Shown: piece by piece, positions 60,444 to 64,000 of the stretch
Numbering within the stretch: position 1 is the first letter of the stretch
Layout: each line of letters starts with the position of its first letter
Assembly (NCBI GenBank): GCA_013399115.1
Contig: VXAA01003837.1
Coordinates: 913,173 to 977,172, forward strand
Length of the DNA stretch: 64,000 nt
From: Anseranas semipalmata
Lineage: Eukaryota; Chordata; Aves; Anseriformes; Anseranatidae
Direction of reading: 5' to 3'
Position numbers and translations under genes: made by a program
The notes under the pieces: generated by a model
Database searches by the model: none
What the model was told of the DNA's origin: nothing
Seen by the model: only the letters and a program-made list of their open reading frames with translations

Positions 60444-61545
60444 TGTGTGCATGTCTGTATATATTTCAGCTGGAAAAGCAGCTTCTTATGGATTTGAATG
60501 TTGGATGCTCAAGAAGCTTTTTAGCTTTGGAACACAACTGTTGTGTGTCATTCCAAAAATTCTGGACATGCAGCCCTTGCCCCAGCCACCAGTGCCTCTC
60601 AGTGCAGAAGTCACGACCACGGCACCACGGCTGCGGTGAGGGCTTGTCAGCCCTGCGCTGCCCCTGAGGCCACCCTTGGGTGAATCTTCTCAAGAAAAGG
60701 AAAGGATTGAAGAGTAACAAAATTCCATTTGCAAGCTGCTCTGGAGCCACTGTGCTAACAAACCACCCCCAAAAGATGAGATCTTGCAATCTGCTACTGC
60801 AGCTTGGCTGAGGAGATGGTTCTGAGGCCCTGATGGTGTCAGTGTACAAAGCACAGGCAGGAAAGCAGGAAAAATCTCACAGAAAGTGTCCCTGTCTGGA
60901 AAAAGCGGTACTGCCTGCCACTGTGCCTAGGAAAACCTCAGCTCCAACAGAAGGCCTTGTCAACACAGTGCCATATCGTTAGCTCGAGGTTTACACACTT
61001 CAGTTGACACCTCTGCCTTGTCCTACAGATGTTCCACTGCATTTAGGATTGAGCCTCTAACAATACAGCTGTTTGAACACATGTGCATTTTCCACTCAAC
61101 AAACCGCAAGAATATGGCAGCAGGGTTACAACGTCTGACTCCTAGGGCGAGAATGAGAGAAGCTGAAAAGGTGTTTCTTTGGGAAATCTCTGTATTTTCT
61201 CCTGTAGTTTCTCTCTTTCCCATTTTATTCACCGACTGTGCTACACTCAGGCCATGGGGAAGGTAAAGCCTGATTGATATTGCAAGTGACAACTGTGGCC
61301 TTGAAACCATTTCCTCAATTCATCTTCAGGAGGCGTTAAGCCCACAGCATTTCTTGCTGGTTCTACAGAAGTAGAGTCATTTTGACTTTTATTTGCAAAA
61401 ATCCACTTTATTCCAATTCCTGTTAATCCACTGTTACTTGTGAGTAAATTAGAGCTTGCCCCAATAAAGAGGCTTAAAGAGGAATTATCAGATGTGCTCA
61501 GAAGGGAAGGAGTTTATAACAGACTTTCCACTTCTGCCATTATAG

Positions 61546-61614
61546 GATATGAGAAGAGATGGCGAGCTCTTGCCAGGAGTTTCACAAAACTGTTTAATGC
61601 CCTTTCTGCTACCA
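61546..61614 (+). other. candidate 69-nt exon
   Basis: The acceptor CCACTTCTGCCATTATAG is followed by 69 bases and ACCA/GTAAGG. Two frames are open; one of 23 full codons begins DMRRDGELLPGVSQN and the other begins YEKRWRALARSFTK. The former continues the frame of 53294-53393 at phase 0. The donor lacks the usual AG before GT, and an alternative donor AAG/GTACTG lies four bases downstream. Confidence 0.15.
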
Positions 61615-62812
61615 GTAAGGTACTGAAATTGGGGAGTTTCAGAAGAATGAGTTAATAAAACAAAGTGAGCCCCACAGTGGACTTCTTGAGGTACAGGAGG
61701 TCTCTGCTACCATCCTTCTCTCATTGCCATGGGCATCTCATCCAGGCACCTTCAATTATTTGACTCCTGATTTACATCAGTTGGTGTAAGGTGTGTTGCC
61801 TTTCTTTTTCATCCTATCAACATCTGGTTTTTGAAAAACAGATGTGCACAAATCAATCTGATTAATGTGTTGGATTCTGCAATTACTGCAAGATAAATCA
61901 GCAACACACTAAAATCAAGCTGGTGTCAAATTTATGCTTCTACACCTTTACTGTTCAACCTGACTTGAACTGGATTTTTGCTTTGCGAAACTTCTTTAGG
62001 TACAAAAGGGCCAGAGTATAATCACCCATGCCAGGAGCATTTCGGATGATCCAATGTGGAGTTACCACTAAATAAATGCATCCATTCAGGGCTGCAACTT
62101 CAGACAACTACCAAAGAAGAAAAAATGCAATACCTTTAAAAAGGCTGGAGGCTACCTCATCTGTTAACAGGGCAGAAAAATCCCCTTCTCATAAAGTTAC
62201 TCATGCTTCTTAGATATTAATTGCAGTTGTCAAAGCAAAATATAGGCTGACTCCAAGGAGGTACACCTTTGTTAAAGAAAGAAGGGATACAATTGATTTT
62301 CTGGCAGAGAATCAGTCCCCATGCTCTGCAAACCAGCTAGAAATCCCATAACTACATGTTGCTATTTTCTTTGAAGGTCCTGCTGCTCCAGGAGACAGAG
62401 GCAGCATAGGAATTAAAACTAAAAGAGTTTTCTTTACAGATCAGGATATGACTTATTTTGCCATCCATGTGAGGAGCAAAGTGAGGGGGAAAATCCACAT
62501 GGATCCCCTGCTGCTCACTCGGGCCTGGGTTAAGGTGCTATTTGCATTGCTCTCTGTTGTGAAAAGACTTGTATGTGGGCGAATGTCATGTTCCCCTCAT
62601 TTCCCCCGGGATGGAAGCCCATTTTGGAGGCTTACTCTCTGTCTTCTCGCCAGCACCTGGGTGGGACCTGAAAGTCCCCCAGACTGCCCCGTCCAGCCCA
62701 GCTGAAGTTAACCTGATGCACGTGCAGTAGTTGCTCATCGTAGGTCCAGTGCTGATACCAATTGCTAGCACTGGGATAAATACACTCTTTGACCTTGATA
62801 TTTTTATAAGGG

Positions 62813-62837
62813 GTGTGTGTGTGTGTGTGTGTGTGTG
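62813..62837. repeat. (GT)12 microsatellite
   Basis: Twelve uninterrupted GT units follow a G run. The tract is likely to vary in length between individuals. Confidence 0.97.
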
Positions 62838-62999
62838 AATAAGGTGAGAAAAAAATGAGAAAGGCATTTTTGTTTTTCTTAATCATTCTGCCACAGACAC
62901 TCTTCATCTCCTATAAATACGAGCCCTACCAGCAAATTTCAAATCCACATCCAAACGTGAATATTCCCCAAATCTGGGGATGTTTTGAACTGGAATCCA

Positions 63000-63032
63000 T
63001 TTTTTTTCCTTTTTTTTTTCCTTTTTTTTTTT
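63000..63032. repeat. T-rich tract with CC interruptions
   Basis: Three runs of T separated by CC give an almost pure pyrimidine strand. Confidence 0.95.
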
Positions 63033-63109
63033 ATTGAAACCTAATAAATGTGCTCTATAAAGAATGAGTTCAGCCAACATCTGGAGGCAGATAAAAATCC
63101 TCCAAGCTA

Positions 63110-63690
63110 CTGTTCCACAGTCTTAAGGATCATTAGTACTGCAGAACGTCTATACAGAATATTTATCTTAAGCATGTAATAAAAGTAACACTACTGTTCC
63201 AGATTCAGAACAACCTCTGATGAAAAGAAATGCTTCATATCACCATTAAGTTAGAGCTTTTCTAGCCAGAAAGAATCTTTTCTCTAGCCAAAGCACAGCA
63301 ACTTGTAGTTACAAAAACTTAACGCTAAACTCAGGGGGGAAATTTATTATTTTAATTGTGAGACTTCATCACTGGTTAGTTTAATGTGTTTTTCCCCCTT
63401 TTTCTTTTAATCACCCTCCCCCTCTCCTTGGGATGGTTTATCGCTTGTAAATTATTTGTCACATCGTTGTAATTCTATCCAGATCCTTAACTTTCTAATC
63501 ATGCATCTTTTATGGGGTCTCTTTTAAAGAAGCACTATAATTACTTGCCAAAGGTCCCTGTAAATTTTATCAGGCTGTAAAATATTATACTTTAATTATT
63601 TGAAAAAAAAAATTGGAAATGTTCCCTCTGAAATGCTATACGATCGATATTGCAAGGAGCAAGGCACCTTCTGCAGTTTTGCATTTGTTC
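63110..63690. promoter_or_regulatory. candidate conserved non-coding element
   Basis: This is the longest enhancer-like block. It has repeat-free AT-rich sequence with TAATCA, GTAAATTATTTGTCAC, TTTAATTATTTG and CGATCGAT, a short stretch of C/T-rich sequence, and no open frame over 60 codons. By texture it looks like an ultraconserved-type element, which cannot be verified from one genome. Confidence 0.25.
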
Positions 63691-64000
63691 CTGATGTACA
63701 CCTCAACAGGCTTCAAAATTCTTTCACTTCATTCAGTGTCATGGGAAAGTATTAATAGAGAAACTGCCCTTTGATTAATCTGAATAAATCGCTTAGTGCA
63801 TGTTGTATCTGTTGTAAAATACACTAGGAGGATGGCAAAGGATGCACGCCCGTTCCTTTTGTAGGAGGCACAGGAACTCAGCTGTCCTCTGCTTGGTGAA
63901 TGAGGTGTGTGCTTAAGAGCAAGGCAGTACTGCAGAGTAAACTGCAGACACAAAAACCAGTTTAGAATTTCTTATAGGAAATGGGACTTTTTTCAAGGGA

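Larger units (their letters stand above)
56819..61545. other. non-coding stretch
   Basis: No gene is recognised. It contains a 29-bp offset duplication, a G-rich stretch (58230-58249), a C10 run (58621-58630), two poly(A) runs and a diverged local duplication. Frames such as 59029-59367 (minus) and 60466-60849 (minus, 127 codons) have no domain. Confidence 0.45.
61615..64000. other. terminal non-coding stretch
   Basis: No gene is recognised. It contains a copy of the dispersed motif (61767-61790), a perfect octamer ATTTGCAT at 62540-62547, a (GT)12 microsatellite, a T-rich tract and an enhancer-like block. Frames at 62448-62705 and 62586-62907 are short and overlap on opposite strands. Confidence 0.45.

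Noticed and set aside
1..64000. CRISPR arrays, operons, phage or bacterial features
   Set aside because: No spaced direct repeats of array type, no dense coding and no ribosome binding sites were found; the window is eukaryotic.

Overview
The window looks like non-coding nuclear DNA from an amniote vertebrate, most likely a bird or another sauropsid. The case rests on what is seen and what is missing. Intron-like splice signals, poly(A)/poly(T) runs and microsatellites are scattered through AT-rich DNA that looks single-copy. There are no dense coding frames, ribosome binding sites or operons. I recognise no Alu, B1/B2, L1 or other dense mammalian-type repeat in 64 kb, and repeat-poor DNA is typical of birds. 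The assignment is inference. I could not place the window at a named locus.

No protein-coding gene, tRNA, rRNA, known microRNA or CRISPR array can be named with confidence. Nearly all open frames look like chance frames. I see no CpG island that would mark a promoter. The window is best read as intergenic DNA, or the inside of one or more very large introns.

Layout. 1-4430 is the GC-richest part and has overlapping chance frames and a G-quadruplex candidate. 4431-14900 is AT-rich with homopolymers. 14900-20900 holds two short minus-strand exon-like segments and one plus-strand segment with strong splice sites but no open frame. 20900-36200 holds a 190-residue minus-strand frame, perfect palindromes and several stretches that resemble conserved non-coding elements. 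36200-42200 holds an LTR-like or poly(A)-site-like segment, a possible CR1 fragment, a 16-bp minisatellite and a long polypyrimidine tract. 42200-54900 has the densest set of plus-strand exon-like segments (42161, 49685, 50276, 53294), the longest ATG frame (minus strand, 46595-47260) and a GAAA-rich repeat cluster. 54900-64000 has microsatellites, a diverged local duplication, one more exon-like segment and a terminal AT-rich block that looks like a conserved non-coding element.

The most interesting lead is the series at 49685-49759, 53294-53393 and 61546-61614. Each has a polypyrimidine-AG acceptor and a GT donor, and one reading frame stays open across all three. This could be an unannotated transcript (a lncRNA or a small protein), but the support is only splice motifs and short open frames. 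The second lead is a set of diverged copies of one short motif, on both strands, that looks like an old dispersed amniote repeat. I see no convincing new biological system.
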